Assembly (NCBI GenBank): GCA_900544025.1
Contig: UQTM01000002.1
Coordinates: forward strand, 29,334 to 93,333
Length of the DNA: 64,000 bases
Source of the DNA: an uncultured Odoribacter sp.
GTDB taxonomy: Bacteria; Bacteroidota; Bacteroidia; Bacteroidales; Marinifilaceae
Reading direction: 5' to 3'
The position numbers and the translations under genes were made by a program. The notes beneath the pieces are model-generated. The model did no database searches. It was not told the DNA's origin and was given only the letters and a program-made list of their open reading frames with translations. Positions 9,932 through 18,501 of the stretch are shown one piece after another. Each line of letters starts with the position of its first letter. Position 1 is the first letter of the stretch.

Positions 9932-9961
9932 CAAAAGTATTACAATCCGTGAGTTAAACAA
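9932..9961 (-). promoter_or_regulatory. Internal biotin-cluster promoter with overlapping palindrome
   Basis: Read on the minus strand: TTG (9961-9959), a 19-base spacer, then TACTTTTG (9939-9932), an exact -33/-7 pattern. An imperfect inverted repeat, TTGTAA...TTACAG, covers the -7 element (about 9945-9925), which is where a repressor could sit. The half-site resembles the TTGTAAAC core of biotin-repressor (BirA) operators, but the spacing is shorter than the known consensus, so BirA control is only a suggestion. Confidence 0.6.
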
Positions 9962-9968
9962 TATTATT

Positions 9969-11252
9969 TCATCGATTACTCCGGGTAATTTTTAAGAGAG
10001 AAGAAGTCAGTTTATGCAACTCGTCCGGCTGAATAATATAAGGCGGCATGATATAAACCAATCTGCCGAAGGGACGAACCCAAATACCTTCTCTCGCAAA
10101 TTGCTCCTGTAATACAGCCATATTTACCGGATTTTTCATTTCGATCACCCCGATCGCTCCCAAAACCCGGACATCTTCCACCGATTCATATTGCGTCGCA
10201 GGTGCAAGTTCCTCCGTTAATTGCCGTTCGATAGCCTTTATCTTTGCCTGCCAGTCGGCACTCAGCAACAAATCGATAGAAGCATTGGCTACCGAGCAGG
10301 CCAAAGGATTCCCCATAAAAGTGGGACCATGCATAAATACATAAGGCTCTACCGAACAAATCGTAGTTGCTACTTTTACCGTTGCCATAGTTGCAGCGAA
10401 ACTCATATATCCACCGGTAATCGCTTTTCCAATGCACATAATGTCCGGGCTTATACCGGCATGCTCTACCGCCCACAACTTTCCGGTGCGTCCGAATCCT
10501 GTGGCAATTTCATCGCAAACAAGCAATACTTCGTATCGATCGCAAAGTTCACGCACTTGTTTCAGGTAATCTGCTGAATAAAACCACATTCCGCCCGCAC
10601 CTTGAACAATAGGTTCAAGGATTACAGCCGCAATGTCGTCCCGGTGCTTTTCCAGGCATTCCTGCATTTCCCGAATATCCTCTTTCCTGCATGCCTGCCC
10701 GAAACGACATTCCGGCCGGGATACAAAATATTGCACAGGCAGGTTTCCCTGAAAAATACTATGCATTCCCGTCACCGGATCGCATACCGACATCGCATTC
10801 CACGTGTCCCCGTGGTATCCTTTGGTAATCGTCAGAAAATTCTTCTTCCCGCCCTTCCCTTTGGCATACCAGTATTGCAAAGCCATTTTCATAGCTACCT
10901 CCACTGCCACCGAACCGGAATCGCAAAAAAATATCTTATCCAATCCTGCCGGAGCTACCGATAGAATCTTATGTGCCAACTCCACCGCCGGACGGTGGGT
11001 TAAACCACCGAACATCACATGCGACATCGATTTTAATTGTTTTTCTATCGCGGCATTCAATACCGGATGATTATATCCATGAATCTGACACCACCACGAC
11101 GACATCCCGTCGATTAGTTTCCGCCCGTCTTCCAATTCAATATAAACACCTTCCGCCCTTTTCACCGGAAAAACAGGGAGCGGATCTATCGTAGAGGTGT
11201 ACGGATGCCAAATGTGTTTCCGGTCATAGCTCAATAGTTCTTCTGTATTCAT
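9969..11252 (-). CDS. bioA: Adenosylmethionine-8-amino-7-oxononanoate aminotransferase BioA
   Basis: Class III PLP aminotransferase of 427 residues that converts the BioF product to 7,8-diaminopelargonate using SAM as amino donor. Seen: the N-terminal HIWHPYTS motif typical of BioA, SSWWCQIHGYNHP, the cofactor region LVCDEIATGFGRTG, and the PLP lysine in IGKAITGGYM. It starts 11 bases after bioB. There is no BioD domain fused to it, although fusions of BioA and BioD occur in relatives. Confidence 0.93.
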   Translation of the reverse strand: MNTEELLSYDRKHIWHPYTSTIDPLPVFPVKRAEGVYIELEDGRKLIDGMSSWWCQIHGYNHPVLNAAIEKQLKSMSHVMFGGLTHRPAVELAHKILSVAPAGLDKIFFCDSGSVAVEVAMKMALQYWYAKGKGGKKNFLTITKGYHGDTWNAMSVCDPVTGMHSIFQGNLPVQYFVSRPECRFGQACRKEDIREMQECLEKHRDDIAAVILEPIVQGAGGMWFYSADYLKQVRELCDRYEVLLVCDEIATGFGRTGKLWAVEHAGISPDIMCIGKAITGGYMSFAATMATVKVATTICSVEPYVFMHGPTFMGNPLACSVANASIDLLLSADWQAKIKAIERQLTEELAPATQYESVEDVRVLGAIGVIEMKNPVNMAVLQEQFAREGIWVRPFGRLVYIMPPYIIQPDELHKLTSSLLKITRSNR

Positions 11253-11263
11253 ATTTTTACGTT

Positions 11264-12223
11264 TTATTCGATGGTAAATCCGAGTTCCTGTACTTTCGCC
11301 ATGTCTTCCTTCACTTTAGATCCTACGGTTGTCAGCAAATCGCCTACAATTGCGGCATTTATGCCCGCTCCGATAGCGGCGCTTTCGATATGGGCAATAA
11401 GCAACCGCCCGCCAGCAAAACGCAGCCAGGCATCCGGATTGATAAAGCGAAACAAAGCTATCGTTGTCAATATTTCGTCATCCGACAGAGGAAGGGTCCC
11501 CTCCAACGGTGTTCCGGGAATGGGATTCAATATATTGATAGGTATCGACTTTATCTTTAAGTCGCACAACATAAAAGCCAGTGATATACGATCTTCCATA
11601 CTTTCTCCCATTCCAATAATACCTCCGGAACAAATTTCCATTCCCACTTCCCGGGCAGCCCGGATGGTTTCCAGTTTATCTTCCGTCGTATGAGTAGAGC
11701 AAAGCGACGGAAAAAAATCTGCCGACGATTCCAAATTGCAATGGTAGCGGGTTATACCTGCGTCTATTAACTTTTGGAGCTGAGCTTTATTCAATAAACC
11801 CATAGAAGCACATAACTTTATCCCCGTTTCCTGCCCGATTTTCCGCGCATAATGGCAGAGCATATCGATATTCCGGTCAGACAAGGCCTTACCACTGGTA
11901 ACAAACGAAAATTTATTTACCTTATATTCAGCATTCAAATGAGCCAGTTCCAGACAGGTTTTCTCGTCCACCAATTCATATTCCTCGATCCGGGTTTTAA
12001 ACCGGGCAGACTGTGCACACCATTTACAATCTTCAGAACATCTGCCCGAACGTGCATTGACGATAGAGCAGGTATCGAACCGCTTCCCCATTTTATGGTC
12101 CCGTATTTCTCCGGCGGCTTTATATAATTCCTGCTTAGGCACTTGCCATGCAAGGAACAGTGCCTCTTCGCGGGAAATTCGCCCACCTCTCAATACTTTT
12201 TCTTTTAAAATTCCAATCTCCAT
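11264..12223 (-). CDS. bioB: Biotin synthase BioB
   Basis: Radical SAM enzyme of 319 residues that inserts sulfur into dethiobiotin. The [4Fe-4S] motif CSEDCKWC (CX3CX2C) is intact, followed by the family motifs YHCNLESS and ICSGGIIGMGES. The later Cys and Arg positions for the [2Fe-2S] cluster are also in place. It is the first enzyme gene of the cluster, 31 bases downstream of a small conserved-looking ORF and 11 bases upstream of bioA. Confidence 0.95.
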   Translation of the reverse strand: MEIGILKEKVLRGGRISREEALFLAWQVPKQELYKAAGEIRDHKMGKRFDTCSIVNARSGRCSEDCKWCAQSARFKTRIEEYELVDEKTCLELAHLNAEYKVNKFSFVTSGKALSDRNIDMLCHYARKIGQETGIKLCASMGLLNKAQLQKLIDAGITRYHCNLESSADFFPSLCSTHTTEDKLETIRAAREVGMEICSGGIIGMGESMEDRISLAFMLCDLKIKSIPINILNPIPGTPLEGTLPLSDDEILTTIALFRFINPDAWLRFAGGRLLIAHIESAAIGAGINAAIVGDLLTTVGSKVKEDMAKVQELGFTIE

Positions 12224-12254
12224 ATCCTAAAATTAAAAAGGGACATACAGCCTT

Positions 12255-12563
12255 TCAGCTATACATCCCTATCTTTCTATTTTCAATGATTCTATCCGAT
12301 GCAACAGGGCATACCTCTCCCCCGATCTCTCCGGAAATTCTTTCTATTCCACAAATTTCCAGTAATGCAGTGCATAATTCCACGGTGTGTGCCGTATTTA
12401 CAATCACTCCGTTATGCGAAGATTTCAGAAGTATATTCTCATACATAGAAAGAGCCAGCCGTGAAATTCGCACTTCACGCCCTATGCTGCAAAATATGGA
12501 ATATCCTTTTTGGCTCCAGCTGGAAAAATAAAGGCAACATCGCTGTAATGTTATCCGACGCAT
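12255..12563 (-). CDS. Small basic protein at the head of the biotin cluster (unknown function)
   Basis: ORF of 102 residues, 31 bases before bioB on the same strand and so probably in its transcript. The N-terminal half is basic and has a pattern (RRITLQRC..., WSQKGYSIFCSIGREVRI) that I recall from small Bacteroidales proteins reading 'WSRKGYxxFxSxGR-V-IG'; this is memory, not a search. It has no signal peptide and no recognised domain. Position suggests a leader or accessory role in biotin or metal metabolism, but nothing proves it. The upstream 142 bases hold CTGTAAAAAAACAG just before the start codon and no clear promoter. Confidence 0.6.
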   Translation of the reverse strand: MRRITLQRCCLYFSSWSQKGYSIFCSIGREVRISRLALSMYENILLKSSHNGVIVNTAHTVELCTALLEICGIERISGEIGGEVCPVASDRIIENRKIGMYS

Positions 12564-12705
12564 TATCCTGTTTTTTTACAGTGCCAAATTACGAAAAAAC
12601 TTTTCTTTCTTCCATATTCGGAAGAATATTATTACGAATGTCTTATAAATGTTGCACAATCTGTTATTTTTCACGATTTTTGCTAACCAAACATTTTTAA
12701 TCGCC

Positions 12706-14568
12706 ATGAGATATATTTCTTACTTTCTACTTGCTTTTGCCTTACTCGCTTCGCCCGTGACCCAAGGCAAAATTTATCATCTGCGTAATTATGGGCTCCA
12801 GCCCGGAAGTGACCGAAACACAACATCCGTTCTCGCTGCGGCCCTGCAAAGAATAATTGCGGAAAATCCCACAGACAGCCGGTATGTTATTAAATTCCCG
12901 AAAGGAAAGTATAACTTTTTTCCAACCCAGGAAATGGAAAAAGTATATTACATTTCCAATCACGACCAGGATAATCCTAAAAATGTGGGGATTGCCATCG
13001 AGGGGATGAAAAATATCGTATTCGACGGGCAGGGATCGGAATTTATTTTTCATGGCAGGATGCTTCCCCTAAGCATTGTCGATTGTAAAAATTGCACGTT
13101 CAAAAATTTTTCCATCGATTTTGCCAATCCCCATATCACCCAATTCAAGATCGTTGCCAACGATCCGGAAGCCAAAAAAATCACTCTTGAAGTGGCTCCC
13201 TGGGTGAAATATAAAATAGAGAACGGCGTATTCGTTGCTTATGGGGAAGGCTGGCAGCACACCCCGCAAGCCTGTATCGCTTTCGAGGGAGATACAAAAC
13301 ATGTGGTATATAATACCAGCGATTTAGGAATAAATATACGGCAGGTGAAAGAAATCGCTCCGCGCACAATCGTGGCTGAAAATTGGCAACAACCGAAATT
13401 AAAGCCGGGAACCGTGATTGCAGCCCGCACCTGGCATCGCCCGACACCGGGAATCTTTATGTATCGTTCCGACGATACCCGTTTGGAAAATATCAGGGTA
13501 CATTATGCAGAGGGTATGGGATTACTGGCACAACTTTGCGAAAACATCACTTTAGACGGTTTCGGGGTTTGCCTTAAAGGGAAAAACGATCCGCGTTATT
13601 TCACCACCCAGGCAGACGCCACTCATTTTTCAGGCTGCAAAGGCAAGATCACATCCATCAATGGTCTCTATGAAGGGATGATGGATGATGCCATCAATAT
13701 TCACGGGACTTATCTGAAAATCACGGAGCGAATCGACGACCATACCCTTATCGGCACCTACATGCATTCCCAGAGCTGGGGTTTCGAATGGGGACGTCCC
13801 GGCGATAAGGTGCAATTTATCAAATCTTCGACGATGGAACTCACAGAATCGGGCAACGAAATAGCGGCGATCGAACCTGTGGGACAATCCGGGACACACG
13901 GAGCCCGTTCGTTCCGGATTACGTTCACCCGGCCTATCGAAAAAATAATCACTACGCAGGAAGGTTTCGGCATCGAAAACCTGGAATGGACTCCGGAAGT
14001 GCTTTTCGCCCACAACACCATCCGGAACAACCGCGCCCGGGGAGCTCTTTTCAGTACTCCTAAAAAAACGGTAGTTGAAAATAACTTATTCGATCATACT
14101 TCAGGCACGGCCATTCTTTTATGCGGCGATTGCAACGGCTGGTACGAAACCGGAGCCTGCCGCGACGTTTTAATCAGGAACAACACATTTATCAACGCAT
14201 TGACCAGCTTGTTCCAGTTTACTAATGCGATCATCTCCATCTATCCCGAAATACCGAACCTGAAAGAGCAGGTGAAATATTTCCACGGAGGAACGGATGT
14301 ACCCGGCATCGTAATCGAGAACAATCGTTTCGAAACCTTCGATGCCCCTATCCTTTATGCAAAGTCTGTCAATAATCTTACATTTAAGAATAATAAGATC
14401 ATTCATAATCAGGCTTATCCTGCTTTCCATTGGAATAAACATCCTTTCTTTTTCGAACAGGCGACCAATGTCTCCATTTTATTTAATGATTTTGACATTC
14501 CTTTGGACAGCCAACGGGATATTCGCCTGGAAACCAACCATACGAAATCGGTAATACAGATCAAATGA
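12706..14568 (+). CDS. GH110-like alpha-1,3-galactosidase, exported beta-helix protein
   Basis: Right-handed parallel beta-helix glycosidase, about 620 residues, probably cleaving terminal alpha-1,3-linked galactose (as in group B or linear B glycans). It resembles GH110 enzymes in the segments EGMKNIVFDGQGSEFIFHGR, CTFKNFSIDFANPHI, MMDDAINIHGTYLK and NNRARGALFS. The paired Asp of MMDDAI lies in the conserved region expected to hold catalytic acids. I chose ATG 12706 because it gives a clean signal peptide (RYISYFLLAFALLASPVTQG); the frame is open 57 bases further up. Its stop overlaps the queC start by four bases. No SusCD pair or other glycan genes are adjacent. Confidence 0.75.
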   Translation: MRYISYFLLAFALLASPVTQGKIYHLRNYGLQPGSDRNTTSVLAAALQRIIAENPTDSRYVIKFPKGKYNFFPTQEMEKVYYISNHDQDNPKNVGIAIEGMKNIVFDGQGSEFIFHGRMLPLSIVDCKNCTFKNFSIDFANPHITQFKIVANDPEAKKITLEVAPWVKYKIENGVFVAYGEGWQHTPQACIAFEGDTKHVVYNTSDLGINIRQVKEIAPRTIVAENWQQPKLKPGTVIAARTWHRPTPGIFMYRSDDTRLENIRVHYAEGMGLLAQLCENITLDGFGVCLKGKNDPRYFTTQADATHFSGCKGKITSINGLYEGMMDDAINIHGTYLKITERIDDHTLIGTYMHSQSWGFEWGRPGDKVQFIKSSTMELTESGNEIAAIEPVGQSGTHGARSFRITFTRPIEKIITTQEGFGIENLEWTPEVLFAHNTIRNNRARGALFSTPKKTVVENNLFDHTSGTAILLCGDCNGWYETGACRDVLIRNNTFINALTSLFQFTNAIISIYPEIPNLKEQVKYFHGGTDVPGIVIENNRFETFDAPILYAKSVNNLTFKNNKIIHNQAYPAFHWNKHPFFFEQATNVSILFNDFDIPLDSQRDIRLETNHTKSVIQIK

Positions 14569-15239
14569 AAAAAGCGATTGTACTATTATCAGGAGGACTG
14601 GACTCTACCACAGCCCTTTATTTAGCCCAAAGCCGGGGATTCGGCGAAATATACGCCCTGACTTTTGAATATGGGCAAAAACACGATAAAGAATTGAAAA
14701 GTGCCATAGCTATTGCTAAAGCGACCGGAGTGAAAGAGCACAAGATTGTAAATCTGTCGCTCAACCAATGGAAAGGGTGTTCCCTGACGGACCAGGATAT
14801 GGAAATCGGCGACGGGGACGTGAACCGTTCCGACATTCCGGCAACCTATGTTCCCGCCCGGAATATGGTATTTCTTTCTGTAGCTGCTTCCTACGCCGAT
14901 GCACTGGGAATTACGGATATTTTTATCGGAGTGAGCGAAGTGGATTATTCCGGCTACGTGGATTGCCGGGAAGAATTTATCCAGGCGATGGAAAACGCAA
15001 TTAATTTAGGCACGGTGCTCGGGGCGGAGAAAAAACAAAAAATAACCCTCCATGCTCCTTTCATGCACATGACCAAAGCCGAAGAAATAAAATTAGGTGT
15101 CCGCTTAGGTGTAGATTTCGGCCTGACCTGGACATGCTACCGGGGAGACGAACATCCCTGCGGAACCTGTGACAGCTGCCTGCTGCGGGCTAAAGCTTTC
15201 GCAGAAGCAGGAGTGGAAGATCCCACCGTAAGTAAATAA
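14565..15239 (+). CDS. queC: 7-cyano-7-deazaguanine synthase QueC
   Basis: ATP-dependent enzyme of 224 residues that makes preQ0 from 7-carboxy-7-deazaguanine in the queuosine pathway. The PP-loop LSGGLDST is at the N-terminus, and the C-terminal zinc site CYRGDEHPCGTCDSC has four cysteines in the expected order. The start ATG overlaps the upstream glycosidase stop (ATGA), implying coupled translation. A strong terminator separates it from queD and queE, which supply its substrate. Confidence 0.95.
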   Translation: MKKAIVLLSGGLDSTTALYLAQSRGFGEIYALTFEYGQKHDKELKSAIAIAKATGVKEHKIVNLSLNQWKGCSLTDQDMEIGDGDVNRSDIPATYVPARNMVFLSVAASYADALGITDIFIGVSEVDYSGYVDCREEFIQAMENAINLGTVLGAEKKQKITLHAPFMHMTKAEEIKLGVRLGVDFGLTWTCYRGDEHPCGTCDSCLLRAKAFAEAGVEDPTVSK

Positions 15240-15283
15240 AACGTATGGTGCGTTTTTCAATTTTTAGCTCTTAATTTATACCT

Positions 15284-15327
15284 GAAGTCAGACCGGAAAA
15301 CAGGATTCCGGTCTGACTTCGGTTTTT
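15284..15327 (+). terminator. Rho-independent terminator after queC
   Basis: A 15-base perfect stem (GAAGTCAGACCGGAA and its complement) with a 7-base loop is followed by GGTTTTT. It separates the glycosidase-queC unit from queD-queE. Confidence 0.9.
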
Positions 15328-15411
15328 AAAAGCCAGTTCCTTATTCCGAATCCCCTCGCTCCTTGTTCAGTTTCCGGCTGTGCTGTTCTTCCCGATCTCG
15401 CTTTTTTATCT

Positions 15412-15419
15412 TATCTTTG
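15412..15419 (+). promoter_or_regulatory. Promoter -7 element of queD-queE
   Basis: TATCTTTG fits TAnnTTTG and lies 25 bases before the queD start. The -33 region (near 15386-15392) shows only a weak TTC, so the call rests on the -7 element and on the terminator just upstream. Confidence 0.5.
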
Positions 15420-15444
15420 TAAGCCGAATCAACTTTACTAAATA

Positions 15445-15990
15445 ATGATTATTCGAAAGCTTTTTAAATTCGAAGGAGCCCATATCGTACGAAATTGTTC
15501 TTCAGAGCATTGCCGCGAAAATATACATGGACATTCTTATATTGTCGAAGTTTTCCTGACTTCCGACAAATTGGACGACGGATATATGGTAATGGACTTT
15601 TGCCGGCTCGATAAAGTAAAACAATTCATTGAAAGTTTCGATCACAGTTACTCGTTATGGACCGGAGAATCTCAGGATTTCAAAGATTTTATATACCGTT
15701 ACAATAAACGGGTGGCAGAAATTCCGGTATCTCCCTCTGCGGAAGGCTATGCCCTGATGTTCCTGAATGTAATCGATAAGATACTACAAGACACTTCTCC
15801 GGTAAACGGCGAAGGAAATGTCCGCCTATCGTCTGTGAGAGTGCACGAAACGGCAACCGGCTATGCCGAAGCATTCCGGGAAGATCTTTCCTTGGCGCAT
15901 TTCAGCCCCGGGGATATTCATTTCTCGCCAGGAATTACCACAGAGTGGAAAGAACAGGAATGGTGGAATCAGCTGATCCGACGAATATGA
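15445..15990 (+). CDS. queD: 6-carboxy-5,6,7,8-tetrahydropterin synthase QueD
   Basis: Enzyme of 181 residues that converts 7,8-dihydroneopterin triphosphate to 6-carboxytetrahydropterin, the first committed step to preQ0. The zinc histidines are visible in EGAH and HGHSY, with a candidate catalytic Cys in EHCREN just before. The C-terminal VHETATGYAEA motif matches the family glutamate region. It is longer than E. coli QueD (about 120 residues), with a central extension. It overlaps queE by four bases (ATGA). Confidence 0.9.
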   Translation: MIIRKLFKFEGAHIVRNCSSEHCRENIHGHSYIVEVFLTSDKLDDGYMVMDFCRLDKVKQFIESFDHSYSLWTGESQDFKDFIYRYNKRVAEIPVSPSAEGYALMFLNVIDKILQDTSPVNGEGNVRLSSVRVHETATGYAEAFREDLSLAHFSPGDIHFSPGITTEWKEQEWWNQLIRRI

Positions 15991-16802
15991 CACTCACCTT
16001 AGCCCAGGATGGTATTTTTCCTATAACCAGAGACCGGGACGGTAATCCGCTTCCTCATATTCCTGCCTCGGGACTAAATATTCCGGGGACGATACAGGGA
16101 GAAGGAAAACTCAACGGCATACCTTCTCTATTTGTACGTTTGGCAGGTTGCAACCTGCATTGTCGGTGGCAAACCGACGAAGGAAATGTATCGGCCTGCG
16201 ACACAGCCTATGCCGCTTATGCCGTAAAAAACAGCTATTCCCTTTCCGTGGAAGACGTGTATAAAACCCTGCAAAGAAACTCGGGAAATATCCGCCATAT
16301 CGTTATTACGGGAGGCGAGCCTTTTCTACAAGCCGAAGCGCTGCAAGAGCTATGCGGATTGCTAAAGAAAGACGGTTATCATCTTACCATAGAAACAAAC
16401 GCCACTCTGTTCGATGCAGCTTTAGCCTCCCGGATCGACTTATTCAGTTTGTCACCCAAGTTAAAAAGTTCCGTCCCTCCCCCTCCTTTTCAGGAGATGC
16501 ACGAACGGAACAGATTAAACCCGGAAATTATTCAGAATTTCATCGGTTTCGCTCGCCGGAATCATAAAGATTTTCAGTTGAAGTTCGTATATGCTGCCGA
16601 AAAAGATATAGAGGAAATACAGACTCTCCTTTCATCGGTACAGGGCTGGAAAAACGAAGATATATTGCTGATGCCTTTAGGAGGTCATGCCGAAGAGTTA
16701 CGACGAAACTCCCGTAATACCTTGGAGCACTGCATTCGTAATGGCTGGCGCTACTGTGATCGTCTCCATATTTCCCTGTTTGGCTCGAAACAAGGAGTAT
16801 AA
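15987..16802 (+). CDS. queE: 7-carboxy-7-deazaguanine synthase QueE (radical SAM)
   Basis: Radical SAM enzyme of 271 residues that contracts the pterin ring to 7-carboxy-7-deazaguanine. Substrate and SAM motifs IPGTIQGEG, VRLAGCN and ITGGEPFLQ are present. The cluster loop is unusual: three cysteines in a CX3CX11C arrangement (CNLHC then, eleven residues later, CDTAY) rather than the compact CX3CX2C. An expanded loop also occurs in E. coli-type QueE, so the enzyme is probably active. ATG 15987 overlaps the queD stop and is preferred to an upstream in-frame ATG at 15945. Confidence 0.9.
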   Translation: MTLTLAQDGIFPITRDRDGNPLPHIPASGLNIPGTIQGEGKLNGIPSLFVRLAGCNLHCRWQTDEGNVSACDTAYAAYAVKNSYSLSVEDVYKTLQRNSGNIRHIVITGGEPFLQAEALQELCGLLKKDGYHLTIETNATLFDAALASRIDLFSLSPKLKSSVPPPPFQEMHERNRLNPEIIQNFIGFARRNHKDFQLKFVYAAEKDIEEIQTLLSSVQGWKNEDILLMPLGGHAEELRRNSRNTLEHCIRNGWRYCDRLHISLFGSKQGV

Positions 16803-16807
16803 TGCAC

Positions 16808-18382
16808 TCATTTCCAGTAAAATCGATTCAAAACCTCTTCCATTTCAGGATAAATTCCGTCGTCATCCCCGGCTTCGGCTTTTATTTTCAGCAAATCGTT
16901 TTTCATTCGATCGATAATTTCCGCATATCCGGCATCCCCGTACAAATTCTTATTCTCTGCAGGATCTTTCTGCAAATCATAAAATTCCCATGCAGGCTCG
17001 GTTGCCCTTTTAACGGTTCCCGTTTTATCCAAAGGTTGCCCATAAAAGAACGCCAGCTTATAGCGTTCGTTCCGGATTCCGAAATGTGCAGGACGGATAG
17101 GATCGTGCAGCCAATAACGGTAGTACACACTTTTCCGCCAGTCTTGCGGCGTTTTTCCTTTCAAATTTTCCCGAAAACTTCTGCCTTGTACGAAAGCCGG
17201 ACGCTCTATTCCGGCATAATCGGCAAACAAAGCGGCAAAATCGATATTCCCGATTAAATCCCGGTTCCGTGTGCCGGAAGGAATTTCTTTCGGATAACGA
17301 ATAACGAAAGGCATCCGCATAGATTCCTCGTAAATCAGCCGTTTATCGAAAAAACCGTGCTCTCCTAAGAAATACCCCTGATCCGAAATATATACGACAA
17401 TCGTATTCTCACTTAACCCCGATTCATCGAGATATTTCAACAATCTCCCGATATTATCGTCGATCGCAGCCCCACAACGTAAGTAATCGCGAACCATTTT
17501 TTGATATATTTTCCTGCGTGCGGCGACAGAATCCAGGCCTTGTGTAGAAAAAGGCAGTTCGGGATACTTACACCACCAGCCTTCAGGATCGCGCGTGGCA
17601 TATTCCCATCTCCATCCCAGATTTTCCAGTTGCCGCCCGGAGAAAGTGCGCCCGCTCGCTTCGGGACCAAACTCCAGTAGGGTTTCCGGTTCCGGAAATT
17701 GCACTCCATCGTATAAATGCCTCAAGCGTTCCGGAAAGTCGAACGGTTCATGGGTAGCTTTAAAATGGCAGCACATAAAAAACGGCTTAGTTTTATCGCG
17801 GCCTTCCAGCCAGGAAATAGTGCGGTCGGTCACAATATCCGTAGAAAAACCTTCTGTTTTCTCTCCGCCGATCCCTTTTTCATTCCAATTCTTTTCTGAA
17901 AAGAAATCCGGATTCCAATAAACGCCCTGATCATAAAAAACATCGAAATGACCGAAACCTGCCGGGCGTTTCCGCAAATGCCATTTTCCGATCAACGCAG
18001 TCTGGTAACCATTGGAGCTCAAAATCTTGGCAATATTCGCACTATCGGGTTCCAGCGCATCTTCCAACGTATATACCCCGTTGCGATGGCTGTATTGCCC
18101 GGTGAGAATAGTCGCCCGGCTGGGTACGGAAATAGAATTACTGCAAAAACAATTATCCAGCACACAACCTTCCCGGGCTAAACGGGCAATATGAGTATTC
18201 TGCACATAAGGAGCCAGCACTCCTCCATATATTCCCCATGCCTGGGAAGTATGGTCGTCGGACAAAATAAACAATATATTCGGTCTCTCCGCTTTTTTAG
18301 TCGTAGAGCAAGACAGACAGCCTCCCCCGATTACCAGGGAACAACACCCGGCCACCAAACCATTTGCTGAAATTATTTTCAT
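16808..18382 (-). CDS. S1-family sulfatase, Ser-type, exported (probable lipoprotein)
   Basis: Sulfatase of 524 residues that would remove sulfate esters from a glycan in the periplasm. Metal ligands SDD lie at 41-43, and the formylglycine motif is S-V-P-S-R at 85-89, so the residue to be oxidised is Ser85; a radical-SAM maturase (anSME) would be needed. GKWHLRKRP and the C-terminal FYDLQKDPAENKNL motif fit the family. The N-terminus is hydrophobic with several cysteines (LVAGC and CLSC), suggesting a lipoprotein, although the exact lipobox is unclear. It is convergent with queE, five bases away. The glycan substrate cannot be read from the sequence. Confidence 0.88.
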   Translation of the reverse strand: MKIISANGLVAGCCSLVIGGGCLSCSTTKKAERPNILFILSDDHTSQAWGIYGGVLAPYVQNTHIARLAREGCVLDNCFCSNSISVPSRATILTGQYSHRNGVYTLEDALEPDSANIAKILSSNGYQTALIGKWHLRKRPAGFGHFDVFYDQGVYWNPDFFSEKNWNEKGIGGEKTEGFSTDIVTDRTISWLEGRDKTKPFFMCCHFKATHEPFDFPERLRHLYDGVQFPEPETLLEFGPEASGRTFSGRQLENLGWRWEYATRDPEGWWCKYPELPFSTQGLDSVAARRKIYQKMVRDYLRCGAAIDDNIGRLLKYLDESGLSENTIVVYISDQGYFLGEHGFFDKRLIYEESMRMPFVIRYPKEIPSGTRNRDLIGNIDFAALFADYAGIERPAFVQGRSFRENLKGKTPQDWRKSVYYRYWLHDPIRPAHFGIRNERYKLAFFYGQPLDKTGTVKRATEPAWEFYDLQKDPAENKNLYGDAGYAEIIDRMKNDLLKIKAEAGDDDGIYPEMEEVLNRFYWK

Positions 18383-18501
18383 TTTATTTCTTATATCCGG
18401 TTATCAATGACAAAGCCGACACCACAAGCCGCTCTTTATCGTTTACGATCCATTGTAGTAATATACTTTCGACCTTTGTAATAAAAATCACATACCCCGG
18501 C

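Noticed and set aside
9925..9945. Classical BirA operator in the bioA-bioF gap
   Set aside because: The half-sites resemble the TTGTAAAC core, but the total length is about 21 bases, shorter than the usual spacing; kept only as a candidate operator.
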